DNA of 64,000 nt. It comes from Bacteroidales bacterium UBA3290 (GTDB taxonomy: Bacteria; Bacteroidota; Bacteroidia; Bacteroidales; UBA932). Below, piece by piece: positions 8,588 through 18,062 of the stretch; the stretch's first letter is position 1, and each line of letters begins with the position of its first letter. The translations under genes and the position numbers were made by a program. Under the pieces are notes generated by a model that worked only from the letters and a program-made list of their open reading frames with translations, ran no database searches and was not told the origin of the DNA. The DNA lies in the NCBI GenBank assembly GCA_002361615.1, contig DETK01000018.1, positions 31,495 through 95,494 of the forward strand, given 5' to 3'.

Positions 8588-10219
8588 ATGAAAAGAATCC
8601 TCCTGCTTGTCCTGCTCGCCGCAGCCGCGTGCACCCCGAAGGCGGTTCCGGCCGGCGTTGAAACCAAGGCACCGTCGAAGCCTCCCGTAGATGCCGACAT
8701 CGTCATCCTCTACGACAACGACGTCCATTGCTCCGTGGACGGCTATGCCAACATGGCCGCGTTACGGAACGAGAAACTGAAAGCGACGCCGTATGTCACG
8801 CTGGTTTCCAGCGGCGACTTCATCCAGGGCGGCAGCCTGGGCGCAGCGTCCAAGGGCGGCTATATCGTGGAGATCATGAACGCCGTGGGATACGACCTGG
8901 TGACCCTGGGCAATCACGAATTCGACTTCGGCATTCCGCGCCTGAAGGAACTGACCGGCATGCTCACGGCCAAGACGCTCTGCTGCAACCTGATCGACCT
9001 GAAGGCGGACAGAAGGATGTACGACCCCTATACCATCGTCAAGTACGGGAATCGCAAGGTCGCCTTCATCGGCGTGGCGACGCCCTACAGCTTCAACTCC
9101 TCCACACCGGCCTATTTCCAGGACGACAAGGGCAATTACGTCTATTCGCTCTGCGCCGACATCTTCTATGACAACGTGCAGAATTTCATCGATGATGCCC
9201 GTGCCCAGGGCGCCGATTACGTCGTGGCGATGACGCACCTGGGGGATGACGTGACATACGACCCGATCAACGCGCATGCGCTGGCCGCCAACACCAGCGG
9301 CCTCGACGTGATCCTCGATGGCCATTCGCACAACACGGTGCCTTCCCTGATGCTCAAGGGCAAGGATGGCAAGCCTGTCATCTATACGCAGACCGGCGCA
9401 CATTTCGAGAACCTGGGCGTGCTGACCATCACGCCTGAGGGAAAAGTCTCCACGCAGCTGGTTGCTGTGAAGGATTTCCCGGCGAAAGATCCGAAGGTCG
9501 AAGCCGTGATCGGGCAGAAGAAGCAGGAATATGCGGAAAGGGGTGCCCGCAAGATCGGCCGCAGTGAAGTGATGCTTCCCGCCAAGAACGAAGACGGCGA
9601 CTGGCTGGTGCGCAAGTACGAAACGTCGCTCGGTGACTTCTGCGCCGATGCGTTCCGCCTCTTCCTGGGTACCGACATCGCAATGGTAGGCGGCGGCTCG
9701 ATCCGGGCCGACCTTCCTGCCGGCAATGTCACCTATGACAGCGTATTCAATGTATTCCCCTTCAACAACCGGGTCTGTACGGCCACGCTTACGGGCGCGC
9801 AGATCCTCGATGTCCTGGAATTCGGCGTAGCCGCTTTCCCGGCCGACTTCGGCGGCTTCCTCCACGTGTCGGGCATGACCTACGAATTCGATCCTACGGT
9901 CGAGAGTCCGGTGGTGTTCGACATCAACAAGGCTTTCGTGCGCATCGACCCGGGACTGCGCCGCATCCGCAACGTCCAGGTACTCAACAAACAGACCGGA
10001 CGATACGAACCCATTGCCGCTGACCGCAGCTATACCGTGGGCGGCACTTCCTATCTGCTGATGGATGCCGGCGACGGCTATGAGATGCTCAAGGGCCTCG
10101 GCCAGGAGACGGGCGGGGTTGACGTGGAAGTGTTGGAACGCTATATCATCGACCACCTCAAGGGCGATATTCCGGCATCGCAGTACGGTAAGCCCGCCGG
10201 CCGCATCCTCCGCCGCTAA
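8588..10219 (+). CDS. Periplasmic 5'-nucleotidase/2',3'-cyclic phosphodiesterase lipoprotein (UshA-like)
   Basis: A 543-residue protein with a lipoprotein signal (LLAAAACTPK). The calcineurin-like metallophosphatase domain has YDNDVHC, SSGDFIQGG, GNHEFDFG and DGHSHN. The C-terminal 5'-nucleotidase domain has GGGSIRADL, FPFNNRV and DAGDGYEM. It is predicted to hydrolyse nucleotides in the periplasm or at the outer membrane. ATG 8588 is selected because it gives the signal peptide; an in-frame upstream extension exists. It is four bases upstream of an ABC exporter gene and likely co-transcribed. A second member of the family is at 33571-35250. Confidence 0.92.
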   Translation: MKRILLLVLLAAAACTPKAVPAGVETKAPSKPPVDADIVILYDNDVHCSVDGYANMAALRNEKLKATPYVTLVSSGDFIQGGSLGAASKGGYIVEIMNAVGYDLVTLGNHEFDFGIPRLKELTGMLTAKTLCCNLIDLKADRRMYDPYTIVKYGNRKVAFIGVATPYSFNSSTPAYFQDDKGNYVYSLCADIFYDNVQNFIDDARAQGADYVVAMTHLGDDVTYDPINAHALAANTSGLDVILDGHSHNTVPSLMLKGKDGKPVIYTQTGAHFENLGVLTITPEGKVSTQLVAVKDFPAKDPKVEAVIGQKKQEYAERGARKIGRSEVMLPAKNEDGDWLVRKYETSLGDFCADAFRLFLGTDIAMVGGGSIRADLPAGNVTYDSVFNVFPFNNRVCTATLTGAQILDVLEFGVAAFPADFGGFLHVSGMTYEFDPTVESPVVFDINKAFVRIDPGLRRIRNVQVLNKQTGRYEPIAADRSYTVGGTSYLLMDAGDGYEMLKGLGQETGGVDVEVLERYIIDHLKGDIPASQYGKPAGRILRR

Positions 10220-10223
10220 GCGC

Positions 10224-12044
10224 ATGAATCTCTTCCAGCTCTTCAAGAACGTCCGGCCCTTCGTGCGCCCGTACCGCTGGCTGGTGGCCATCACGCTGAT
10301 CCTCACGCTCGTGGGGTCACTCATGGCCCAGGTCAACGCCATCGTGCTCGACCGGACGGTCGATGCCATCAACGCGCTGATCGGCACCGACTTCACCTGG
10401 GCGCAGGCCGCCCGCATCATGACCATCATCAGCATCGTGCTGCTGGGCAAGGAGATTCTCTCGGCCCTGATCACTTTCGCGCAGAACTACTACGGCGAGC
10501 GGATGCGCATCTTCGTATCGCGCGACCTGGCGCAGGCCGTCGTCGAGAAGGTGCTGACCTTCCGGATGGCCTACTTCAATTCCGACGAAAACGCCACCGG
10601 CAAGGTGCAGGCCCGTATCGACCAGGGCGTGAGCAGCCTCTCGCGCACGGTGCAGAACTTCTTCATCGACCTGCTGCCCTTGTTCTCCACGGCCATCCTG
10701 GCCCTGATCCTGATGTTCGCCGCCAACGTGTACGTCGGCCTGGTGGCCCTGGGCATCGTGCCCGTGTATTTCTGGATCACCTACCGGCAGGCCCGGCGTC
10801 TGAAGGGCTGGCGGCGTGAAATGCGCGGCCATCTGGAAGCCAAGAGCCAGGGCATCAAGAACATCATCGACTCGATCAACGTCATCAAGAGCTTCAACCG
10901 CGAGAAGATCGAAGCCAACAAGCAGCTGGACATCCAGAACCAGGTGACCGAAAACCAGATGAAGACCCGCAAGGTGGCCTTCTACTACAACGGCCTGAAG
11001 AGTTTCGTGCGGCAGGTGGGTACGGTGCTGGTCATCATCCTGACGGCCTATCTGGTCCTCAAGGAGTATCCCGGCATGACGATCGGTAAGATCATGTACC
11101 ACGTGATGCTCTTCAGCAACGTCATCGCCCCGATCACGCAGCTGCAGCGCATCTTCGACGACGTAAACGACGCGCTCATCTATGCGGAAGGTTTCTTCGG
11201 CATCCTCAATTCCGAAAAAGAGGTCGAGCCCACGGGCAGCTACCGTCCCGAAACGATCCGCGGCAAGTTCGAACTCCGTCACGTGGACTTTACCTATCCC
11301 AACGGCAACCAGGCGCTCTACGACGTGAACATGACCATCGAGCCCGACAAGATCACGGCGCTGGTGGGCCTCTCGGGCGCCGGCAAGAGCACCATCGTCA
11401 ACCTGCTCGACAAGTTCTACGAGCCGCAGACCGGGCAGATCCTGCTCGACGGCGTGGACCTGCGCGAGTACGACACGAAATACTTGCGCGAGCACATCGG
11501 CCTGGTGCTGCAGAAAAACCATATCTTTGACGGAACTATCGAAGAGAACATCCTGTACGGCAATCCGAACGCCACGCATGAGCAGGTTGTCGAGGCGGCG
11601 AAGAAGTCGTATCTCTACGACCAGATCATGGAACTGCCCAAGAAGTTCGACAACAAGGCCACCGACCTGTCGGGCGGACAGCAGCAGCGCGTGGCCATCG
11701 CCAGGATGTTCCTCAAGAACCCGCCCATCATCTTCCTCGACGAGCCCACGGCCAGCCTCGATGCCATCGCCACCGAGCAGATCAAGAACAGCATCGACGC
11801 CATCAAGCGTGGCCGCACGGTGATCATCATCTCGCACAGCATCTCCCAGATCATCGACAGCGAGATGGTCTATGCGCTCCGCACGGGCCGCGTGGAAGAA
11901 TCCGGCCATCCGGATGAAGTGTACAAGAAAGGAGGCATCTACAAGGATATCATAGATGCCTCTGCACGCAGTCTGAACATCCAGAAGATAGCCCGCACCA
12001 TAAACGGGGGAGAAAAGCAGCAGGCTGAGGTTCCGTCAGTCTGA
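10224..12044 (+). CDS. ABC exporter, fused permease and ATPase
   Basis: A 606-residue half-transporter. An N-terminal six-helix exporter domain (about residues 15-310) is followed by an ATPase with Walker A GLSGAGKST, Q-loop VLQKNH, signature LSGGQQQR, Walker B IIFLDEP and D-loop ASLDA. This is the MsbA/MDR-like lipid or drug exporter layout; the substrate is not evident. It starts 4 bases after the nucleotidase stop. Its 3' end overlaps the convergent LOG-family gene by 9 bp. Confidence 0.93.
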   Translation: MNLFQLFKNVRPFVRPYRWLVAITLILTLVGSLMAQVNAIVLDRTVDAINALIGTDFTWAQAARIMTIISIVLLGKEILSALITFAQNYYGERMRIFVSRDLAQAVVEKVLTFRMAYFNSDENATGKVQARIDQGVSSLSRTVQNFFIDLLPLFSTAILALILMFAANVYVGLVALGIVPVYFWITYRQARRLKGWRREMRGHLEAKSQGIKNIIDSINVIKSFNREKIEANKQLDIQNQVTENQMKTRKVAFYYNGLKSFVRQVGTVLVIILTAYLVLKEYPGMTIGKIMYHVMLFSNVIAPITQLQRIFDDVNDALIYAEGFFGILNSEKEVEPTGSYRPETIRGKFELRHVDFTYPNGNQALYDVNMTIEPDKITALVGLSGAGKSTIVNLLDKFYEPQTGQILLDGVDLREYDTKYLREHIGLVLQKNHIFDGTIEENILYGNPNATHEQVVEAAKKSYLYDQIMELPKKFDNKATDLSGGQQQRVAIARMFLKNPPIIFLDEPTASLDAIATEQIKNSIDAIKRGRTVIIISHSISQIIDSEMVYALRTGRVEESGHPDEVYKKGGIYKDIIDASARSLNIQKIARTINGGEKQQAEVPSV

Positions 12045-13187
12045 CGACTGCCCGGTCCATTCACGGTACGGACGGTGGAAATCCATCAGGAAACGGATGA
12101 CATCGTCCGTACTGTCTGTTATCTTGAGGATGAGGTTCCTGTATTTGCCGCGCTCCTGCAGGTCGACCAGCAGGGGATAGATGGGGGTTTCTTCCGTGTA
12201 GTACTGCTGTCCGAGGAAGACCATGGGGCTGGAGTAGCCCAGGGTCTCGTAGTGGTTCTGCGCGGCGTCCTGGAAGATTTCCTGGAAGGTCCCGGCACTG
12301 CCCGGCGTGTAGATGATGCCGCCTTTGGGGACGGAGATGATGTAGTTCTCGCGGACGCTGTTGTCGAAGAACTTGGCGATTTCCGTAGCCAGCGGGGTGG
12401 CCGGTTCGTGGCCGTAGAACCAGGTGGGGATGCCGAGGCTGTGGTATTGCTCGTCGCGGGGATACTTCTTCATCACTTCAAAAGCGCTCGTCAGCCAGCC
12501 TGCATCGCGGAAGGTGGGACAGATGGACATGATCTGAAGCGCATCTTCGACAGCGGCGTCGTCGCGGCCGGCCAGCCAGGCACCCAGATGGACCGCCTCC
12601 ATGGCGCCCGGTCCGCCGCCGCTGACCATCAGCTTGCCGATCTCGGTGAGCCGTTTGCTGATCTGGACGATCTGCTTGTAGGAGGGATCGGTCCGCTTGA
12701 CGGCGTGTCCGCCCATCACGGCGACGACATCCTTCGGGTCGTAGCGCGTGATGAACTGGTCGAGCGCATTGCCGATGGAATGGTCGTGCAGCACGCGGCA
12801 GAGCGTTTCCTTGATGTCGCTGGTCTCCTTGCCAAGGGCCATATAGCGTTCGTAGCAGATGGTGTCGTAGCAGGTGTAGAAAGTCTCGTGCTCCCCGGGC
12901 TTGTAGTGCAGGTAAAGCGTCCGGGCGTTGTAGAGTTTGTTGGGAAAGACCTTGTAGGGCATCTTGACACGGGGGAGGACGATGCACTGCTCGTTCATCG
13001 CATAGTACATCCGCGGCGGGATGATGCAGCCCATGAAGAGGCAGTCTTCGAAACGGTAGTTTTCGACCGGGAAACCGCTCTTTTCGAAATTCACGGCCTG
13101 GAAGGCATAGCGCCGGACCACTTCGGTCCGGGAAAGCAGCTGCCGCAGGGCGTCCAGCTCTTCGATCTCGATGTAGTTCGCTCTCAT
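12036..13187 (-). CDS. LOG-family (lysine decarboxylase-like) nucleotide-processing protein
   Basis: A 383-residue protein. The C-terminal two thirds is a Rossmann-like LOG domain with VVAVMGGHAVKR, VSGGGPGAMEA and the active-site segment PGSAGTFQE, which corresponds to PGGxGTxxE of cytokinin-activating phosphoribohydrolases. The first 130 residues are an extra N-terminal region with several cysteines and tyrosines. The expected activity is hydrolysis of a nucleoside monophosphate N-glycosidic bond; the substrate is unknown. Its start overlaps the upstream methyltransferase stop (ATGA). Confidence 0.8.
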   Translation of the reverse strand: MRANYIEIEELDALRQLLSRTEVVRRYAFQAVNFEKSGFPVENYRFEDCLFMGCIIPPRMYYAMNEQCIVLPRVKMPYKVFPNKLYNARTLYLHYKPGEHETFYTCYDTICYERYMALGKETSDIKETLCRVLHDHSIGNALDQFITRYDPKDVVAVMGGHAVKRTDPSYKQIVQISKRLTEIGKLMVSGGGPGAMEAVHLGAWLAGRDDAAVEDALQIMSICPTFRDAGWLTSAFEVMKKYPRDEQYHSLGIPTWFYGHEPATPLATEIAKFFDNSVRENYIISVPKGGIIYTPGSAGTFQEIFQDAAQNHYETLGYSSPMVFLGQQYYTEETPIYPLLVDLQERGKYRNLILKITDSTDDVIRFLMDFHRPYREWTGQSSD

Positions 13188-14362
13188 ATCTTGCAGATTA
13201 GAAGTATTTTCCTTTTGTCGCTGAGGGTAGTGGCGAAAATGTGGCGGTTGCCACCGCCGGGGATGCCGATGCGTCGGCGCAGGGCCTCCGTATCAAGCGG
13301 GAAATTGAGGGCCGTCATTTCCAGGCGCTGATGTCGTCCCTTCAGTTCCTCTATGGCGGTCCGGCCCCAGTCCAGCACCGCTTCCACTTCGAAACATTTG
13401 CCCGGAAAGCCTTCGACGGGTTCGTCGGCGGTGTACAGATGGGTGGCCGGCGCCAGTTTGGCCAGGCCGAAGCGCTGCGAGAGCAGGCGGAAGGCGCCGG
13501 CCTTGCGCAGGGCTTTGGAAGGCTGGAAAAGACAGCGGCCGATGCGGTCGGCGTAGCGGACGGTGGCGGCGGCTTCTTCGGCGGGCGCGAACGCGAAGCG
13601 CAGCGCCCCGTCGGCGGCGATGACCTTGGGCTCGGGCAGCGGCTGGCCGCTCTGCGACGGCTCGAGCAGGAGCAGCAGCTCCTTTACCTCGCCGCCGACT
13701 GCCACCACGTGCACTTCCCGGGTTTCGGGCAGTTGCTCCAGCGTACGGGAGATGTCGGCCATCGGGGAGATCTTGGCCAGGACACGGTCTGCTTTTTTCA
13801 GGAGAATGTCCTTGATTTCCAGTAGGTTCGGCTCGCAGGCGGCGATGTCGTAGACGCGGCCCGCCTTCTTGTCGCGGCGGGCGGGATCCAGATAGACCAG
13901 GTCGAACCGCTCCGGCTGGTTTTGCAGCCAGGCGATGCCATCGCCTTCGTGAACGGTGATGTTGCCGGCGTCCAGGACAGTGAAGTTGTGCCGTGCAGCC
14001 GCTGATCGGCCGGCGTCGCGTTCGCAGTAATGGGCCGTCGCGGCGTGGCGGCTCATCATCCAGCAGTCCACGCCCAGGCCGCCGGTCAGGTCGGCGATGC
14101 GGCCGCCTTCGGGTACGAAGGCTTGTTTGTAGCGGGCCGCCTCTTCGGAGCTGCACTGCTCCAGGGCGATGCCGTCGGGATAGTCTATTTCGGGAAAGGC
14201 ATGCCAGGAGGGAACCTTCTCGCGGAGCTTCCGGCGGCCTTCGATCAGGCGTGCCGCCCGCCGCACGTCGATGCCGGGCCACCGGTCCGCCGAAAGCAGC
14301 AGGCGGGCCGGATCGTCCCCTTCGTGCGCCAGCAGGAACTGGATGAATTTTTCTTCCGACAT
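13184..14362 (-). CDS. Class I SAM methyltransferase with THUMP-like domain
   Basis: A 392-residue protein. The SAM-binding motif is ADLTGGLGVD near residues 88-97 and the catalytic-type motif is VYLDPARR near 158-165. The C-terminal part matches the THUMP-like domain of Bacteroidetes methyltransferases related to the trimethylguanosine synthase group. An RNA substrate is likely but unproven. It forms a two-gene unit with the LOG-family gene and faces the phosphohexomutase gene divergently. Confidence 0.83.
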   Translation of the reverse strand: MSEEKFIQFLLAHEGDDPARLLLSADRWPGIDVRRAARLIEGRRKLREKVPSWHAFPEIDYPDGIALEQCSSEEAARYKQAFVPEGGRIADLTGGLGVDCWMMSRHAATAHYCERDAGRSAAARHNFTVLDAGNITVHEGDGIAWLQNQPERFDLVYLDPARRDKKAGRVYDIAACEPNLLEIKDILLKKADRVLAKISPMADISRTLEQLPETREVHVVAVGGEVKELLLLLEPSQSGQPLPEPKVIAADGALRFAFAPAEEAAATVRYADRIGRCLFQPSKALRKAGAFRLLSQRFGLAKLAPATHLYTADEPVEGFPGKCFEVEAVLDWGRTAIEELKGRHQRLEMTALNFPLDTEALRRRIGIPGGGNRHIFATTLSDKRKILLICKI

Positions 14363-14399
14363 ACCTCTACAAAAATAACATTTTTATCGCATTTTTTGT

Positions 14400-14407
14400 T
14401 ATCTTTG
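14400..14407 (+). promoter_or_regulatory. -7 element of the phosphohexomutase gene
   Basis: TATCTTTG fits TAnnTTTG, 21 bases before the ATG at 14428, in the short divergent gap with the methyltransferase gene. Confidence 0.6.
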
Positions 14408-14427
14408 AAAGATTAAAACAAAGACCT

Positions 14428-16080
14428 ATGGCAAATTATCTCGAAGTGGCCAAAACTTGGCTGACCAACAGTTACGATGTGGAAACCCAGCGCGAAGTGC
14501 TGGAAATGATCAAAGGCGATCCCAAGGTGCTGGAGGATGCTTTCTATCGCACGCTGGAATTCGGAACGGGCGGTCTCCGTGGCGTCATGGGCGCCGGAAC
14601 CAACCGCATGAACCGCTATACCGTGGCCATGGCCACGCAGGGACTTGCCAACTATCTCAAGAAGAACTTCGTCGGCGAGGATATCTCCGTCGTGATTTCC
14701 TACGACAGCCGCAACAACAGCCAGCTTTTCACGAAGGTTTCGGCCGACGTGCTGATGGCCAACGGGATCCAGGTCTATGTCTTCGACAACATCCGCCCGA
14801 CGCCGGAACTGAGCTTCGCCATCCGGCATCTGGGCTGCAAGGCCGGCATCATGATCACGGCCTCGCACAACCCCAAGGAATACAACGGCTACAAGGTGTT
14901 CTGGGAAGACGGTGCCCAGATCATCGCCCCGCACGACAAGAACATCATCGCCGAAGTGGGCAAGATCACCTCGATGGACCAGGTCCTGATCGACGAAGGC
15001 GCCTTCCCGCAGGGGATCGGCGCCGAGGTGGACAAAGCCTTCCTCGACAGCCAGCTTTCGCTGCTGCTCTCGCCCGACAGCATCGCGCGCCATAGTGATC
15101 TGAAGATCGCTTACACGCCGCTTCACGGCACCGGCGTCCGCCTGGTACCCGCCGGTCTCAAGCAAGCCGGCTTCACGAACATCTACCACGTGACCGATCA
15201 GGACGTGAGCGACGGCAACTTCCCGACCGTCGTCTCTCCGAACCCCGAGGAGCCTACCGCCATGAAGATGGTGATGGACCGCGCCGACGCCGTGGGTGCC
15301 GACATCGCCCTCGGCACGGACCCGGACGCCGACCGCGTGGGCTGCGCCATCCGTGACGACAAGGGCAAACTGGTGCTGTTGACCGGCAACCAGATCGCCA
15401 CGCTGGTCACCTGCTACGCCCTCACGCGCTGGCATGAGCTGGGCAAGCTGGACGGCAAGCAGTTCGTGGTCAAGACTATCGTGACGACCGACCTCCTGAA
15501 GAAAATCTGCGCGAAATACGGCGTCGAGATCTTCGACGTCCTGACGGGCTTCAAATACATCGCCGACAAGCAGCATCTGTACGAAGGAAAGAAGACCTTC
15601 ATCTGCGGTGGCGAGGAAAGCAACGGCTTCAACGTGGGCAGCTTCGTCCGCGACAAAGACTCGGTGATCACCTGCTGCATGATCTGCGAATGCGCCGCCT
15701 GGCTGGCCGACCGCGGCCAGACGCTTTACGGCTATCTGCAGGAAATCTACCAGGAATTCGGCTATTTCAAGGAGAGCCTCCTCTCGGTCACGAAGAAGGG
15801 CAAGAGCGGTATCGAGCAGATCCAGCAGATGATGGTCGATTTCCGCGCCAATCCGCCCAAGACGCTGGCCGGTTCGCCGGTGGTGAAGGTCGTCGATTAC
15901 AACGAGACGGAAAAGACGGGTCTGCCGAAGTCGAACGTGCTGCAGTTCTTCAGCCAGGACGGCTGCAAGGTCACGGTCCGTCCCTCCGGCACCGAACCGA
16001 AGATCAAGTTCTACTTCAGCGCCTGCGGTCCCGACGCCGACGCCCGCAACCAGGCCCTCCGCGATCAGTTCTCAGCATAG
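14428..16080 (+). CDS. Phosphoglucomutase/phosphomannomutase
   Basis: A 550-residue alpha-D-phosphohexomutase. It has EFGTGGLRGVMG, the phosphoserine loop TASHNPKEYNGYK, the metal loop TDPDADRVG, the sugar loop GGEESNGFN and the phosphate-binding RPSGTEPKIK. It interconverts the 1- and 6-phosphates of glucose and/or mannose. The long form is the type usual in Bacteroidetes and Firmicutes. Monocistronic by position. Confidence 0.95.
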   Translation: MANYLEVAKTWLTNSYDVETQREVLEMIKGDPKVLEDAFYRTLEFGTGGLRGVMGAGTNRMNRYTVAMATQGLANYLKKNFVGEDISVVISYDSRNNSQLFTKVSADVLMANGIQVYVFDNIRPTPELSFAIRHLGCKAGIMITASHNPKEYNGYKVFWEDGAQIIAPHDKNIIAEVGKITSMDQVLIDEGAFPQGIGAEVDKAFLDSQLSLLLSPDSIARHSDLKIAYTPLHGTGVRLVPAGLKQAGFTNIYHVTDQDVSDGNFPTVVSPNPEEPTAMKMVMDRADAVGADIALGTDPDADRVGCAIRDDKGKLVLLTGNQIATLVTCYALTRWHELGKLDGKQFVVKTIVTTDLLKKICAKYGVEIFDVLTGFKYIADKQHLYEGKKTFICGGEESNGFNVGSFVRDKDSVITCCMICECAAWLADRGQTLYGYLQEIYQEFGYFKESLLSVTKKGKSGIEQIQQMMVDFRANPPKTLAGSPVVKVVDYNETEKTGLPKSNVLQFFSQDGCKVTVRPSGTEPKIKFYFSACGPDADARNQALRDQFSA

Positions 16081-16328
16081 CTTTTAGATGAATCGCATAT
16101 CAGCGCGTCAGGTATAGGATCAAAAACCCATGGAAGCCCGCGCCTTCAGGCGCTAGTGGAGGCCGTGAGGGCAAGCCTTGTGGATTAGAAGGCCGTAACG
16201 ACAGGGTTTGGGGCAGCGCCCCAGTAACTAGAACGGGAGGGGCCCAGCAAGCTGGGAGGGTGGTTTTCAAAGGCATATACTGCGGAGCAAAGCGGATAAG
16301 GCGATGACGTTTTTTTGTGACTGGAAGA
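16081..16328. other. Structured intergenic region, no gene
   Basis: A 248 bp gap between the mutase and folC. It holds several short GC-rich stems: GCGCC-ttca-GGCGC, GGGGC-a-GCCCC and CCCAGC-aa-GCTGGG. No open frame has recognisable homology. The series of stems suggests a repeated element or a structured RNA/terminator cluster, but I do not recognise a family. Confidence 0.4.
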
Positions 16329-17633
16329 ATGATGAAATCGTACGAAGAAAAGATCGAGTGGCTGTTCAATCAGTTTCCGACCTATCAGAAGGTGGGGAAG
16401 GTGGCGTATAAGCCGGGGATTGAGACGATGGAGGCTTTCGACGAGGTGCTCGGACATCCGCACCGGCGCTTCCGGAGCATCCATATTGCCGGAACCAACG
16501 GGAAAGGTTCGACCAGCCATATGCTGGCGGCCGGCCTCGCGGCCTGCGGCCTGAAGGTCGGCCTCTATACGTCGCCCCATCTGGTGGATTTCCGCGAGCG
16601 GATGAAGATCGTGGAAGGCGATGCTTTCCGGATGGTCCCGAAGGATTTTGTCGAGGATTTCATCGATCGCTGGCATGGTTTCTTCGAGGAGCACAAACCG
16701 TCGTTCTTCGAAATCACGACCGGAATGGCGTTCGCTTTCTTTGCGGAAGAGGCGGTGGACGTGGCCGTCATCGAGACCGGCTTGGGCGGCCGTCTCGATT
16801 CGACCAATGTGATCACACCGATCCTGAGCATCATCACCAACATCGGACTGGAACACTGCGAGCACCTGGGCTATACGCTCGAAGCCATAGCGGGCGAGAA
16901 AGCCGGTATCATCAAGCCGGGCATCCCGGCGGTGGTCGGAGAGTTCCTGCCGGAAACCAGACCGGTTTTCGAGGCGAAGGCTGCGGACTGCGGGCTTCAG
17001 ATTCCCGGTCAAGCCGGGAATGACGGGAGTCCTTCGCTTGTTTTTGCTGTTGAAGCGGCGCCGTGCCTGGAACTGAAGGTGGCTGACCTCGATTTGCCGG
17101 GAGACTATCAGGAGCGCAATCTCTGCACGCTGTCGGCCGCTGTCGGTGTCCTGCAGCCGATGCTCGGCCTCGACCTGGCGGCCTTCCGGGAAGGCGTCCG
17201 CCACGCCGCCCGCCGAACCGGCCTGCACGGCCGCTGGGAGACGCTCCGCGAAGCCGACGCCGCGGCCGATAAGGCGCAGATCATCTGCGATACCGGCCAT
17301 AACGCCCACGGCCTGCGCTGGGTGGCCGAGCAGATCGACCGGATATCCTGTGATTACGAGAACGTCTTCTTCATCCTGGGCCTGGCCCGCGAGAAGGACA
17401 TCGATGCCATTGCACCGTTGCTGCCCCGCAATGTCCACTATATCTGGACCCAAGCCTCAAGTCCCCGTGCCTTGCCGGCCGTAGATCTGGCCAACGAGAT
17501 GGCCGACCACGGCCTGTCCGGCCGCGTCGCCTTCACGGTCCAGGCGGCCCTTGACGAGGCCGACCGTCTGGCTTCCGCCAAAGACCTGATCTTTATCGGC
17601 GGCAGCAATTTCGTCGTCTGCGAAGTGTTATAA
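16329..17633 (+). CDS. folC: Bifunctional folylpolyglutamate/dihydrofolate synthase
   Basis: A 434-residue Mur-ligase-family enzyme that adds glutamate to dihydropteroate and folates using ATP. The P-loop is AGTNGKGSTSHML, with TSPHLVDFRERM and ETGLGGRLDSTN downstream. Two adjacent ATGs (16329, 16332) can start it. At about residues 224-233 the protein reads IPGQAGNDG, encoded by a palindromic repeat that also occurs at the end of nagA; it is an in-frame insertion that keeps the frame open. The C-terminal Mur-like domain is intact (CDTGHNAHG). Confidence 0.93.
   Translation: MMKSYEEKIEWLFNQFPTYQKVGKVAYKPGIETMEAFDEVLGHPHRRFRSIHIAGTNGKGSTSHMLAAGLAACGLKVGLYTSPHLVDFRERMKIVEGDAFRMVPKDFVEDFIDRWHGFFEEHKPSFFEITTGMAFAFFAEEAVDVAVIETGLGGRLDSTNVITPILSIITNIGLEHCEHLGYTLEAIAGEKAGIIKPGIPAVVGEFLPETRPVFEAKAADCGLQIPGQAGNDGSPSLVFAVEAAPCLELKVADLDLPGDYQERNLCTLSAAVGVLQPMLGLDLAAFREGVRHAARRTGLHGRWETLREADAAADKAQIICDTGHNAHGLRWVAEQIDRISCDYENVFFILGLAREKDIDAIAPLLPRNVHYIWTQASSPRALPAVDLANEMADHGLSGRVAFTVQAALDEADRLASAKDLIFIGGSNFVVCEVL
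16997..17025 (+). repeat. Palindromic repeat (REP-like), in-frame copy inside folC
   Basis: A hairpin ATTCCCGG-tcaag-CCGGGAAT followed by GACG. A 29-base stretch around it is identical, on the other strand, to 29118-29146. It is fully coding here. Confidence 0.85.
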
Positions 17634-17649
17634 TCCGACATCCTTTCCC

Positions 17650-18021
17650 ATGAAATCCCTCGGCAATATCCTTTGGCTCCTCTTCGGCGGTCTGCTGATC
17701 GCCCTGATCTATTTCCTGGTCGGACTGGTGATGTGCATCACCATCATCGGCATTCCCTTCGGCCTGCAGCTGTTTAAACTGGGCAATTACGCTCTGTGGC
17801 CTTTCGGCCGCGAAATGGTGTTCGGCCCGAACGAACCGGGCTGCCTGTCCGTGGTAATGAACCTGATATGGATCCTGCTGGGATGGTGGGAAATCGCCAT
17901 CCTGCACGGCATCTTCGGCCTTCTCTTCTGCCTGACTATCGTCGGTATCCCCTGGGGCCTGCAGCACTTCAAGATGGCCCTCGGCTCCATTTTCCCCTTC
18001 GGACAACTGGTCCGCTCGTAG
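17650..18021 (+). CDS. YccF-family inner-membrane protein
   Basis: A 123-residue hydrophobic protein with a duplicated motif, TIIGIPFGLQLFKLG in the first half and TIVGIPWGLQHFKMA in the second. This matches the YccF (DUF307) family of small polytopic membrane proteins of unknown function. It has about four membrane segments and starts 16 bp after folC, so it may be read through from it. Confidence 0.85.
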   Translation: MKSLGNILWLLFGGLLIALIYFLVGLVMCITIIGIPFGLQLFKLGNYALWPFGREMVFGPNEPGCLSVVMNLIWILLGWWEIAILHGIFGLLFCLTIVGIPWGLQHFKMALGSIFPFGQLVRS

Positions 18022-18062
18022 CCGGCTTACTCGGCAAAATCTTTACGGTAAAGTTCAACGAC

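Noticed and set aside
7483..8706. Minus-strand frame over gapA
   Set aside because: Shadow caused by the strong third-position bias of gapA; it runs through the gapA terminator.
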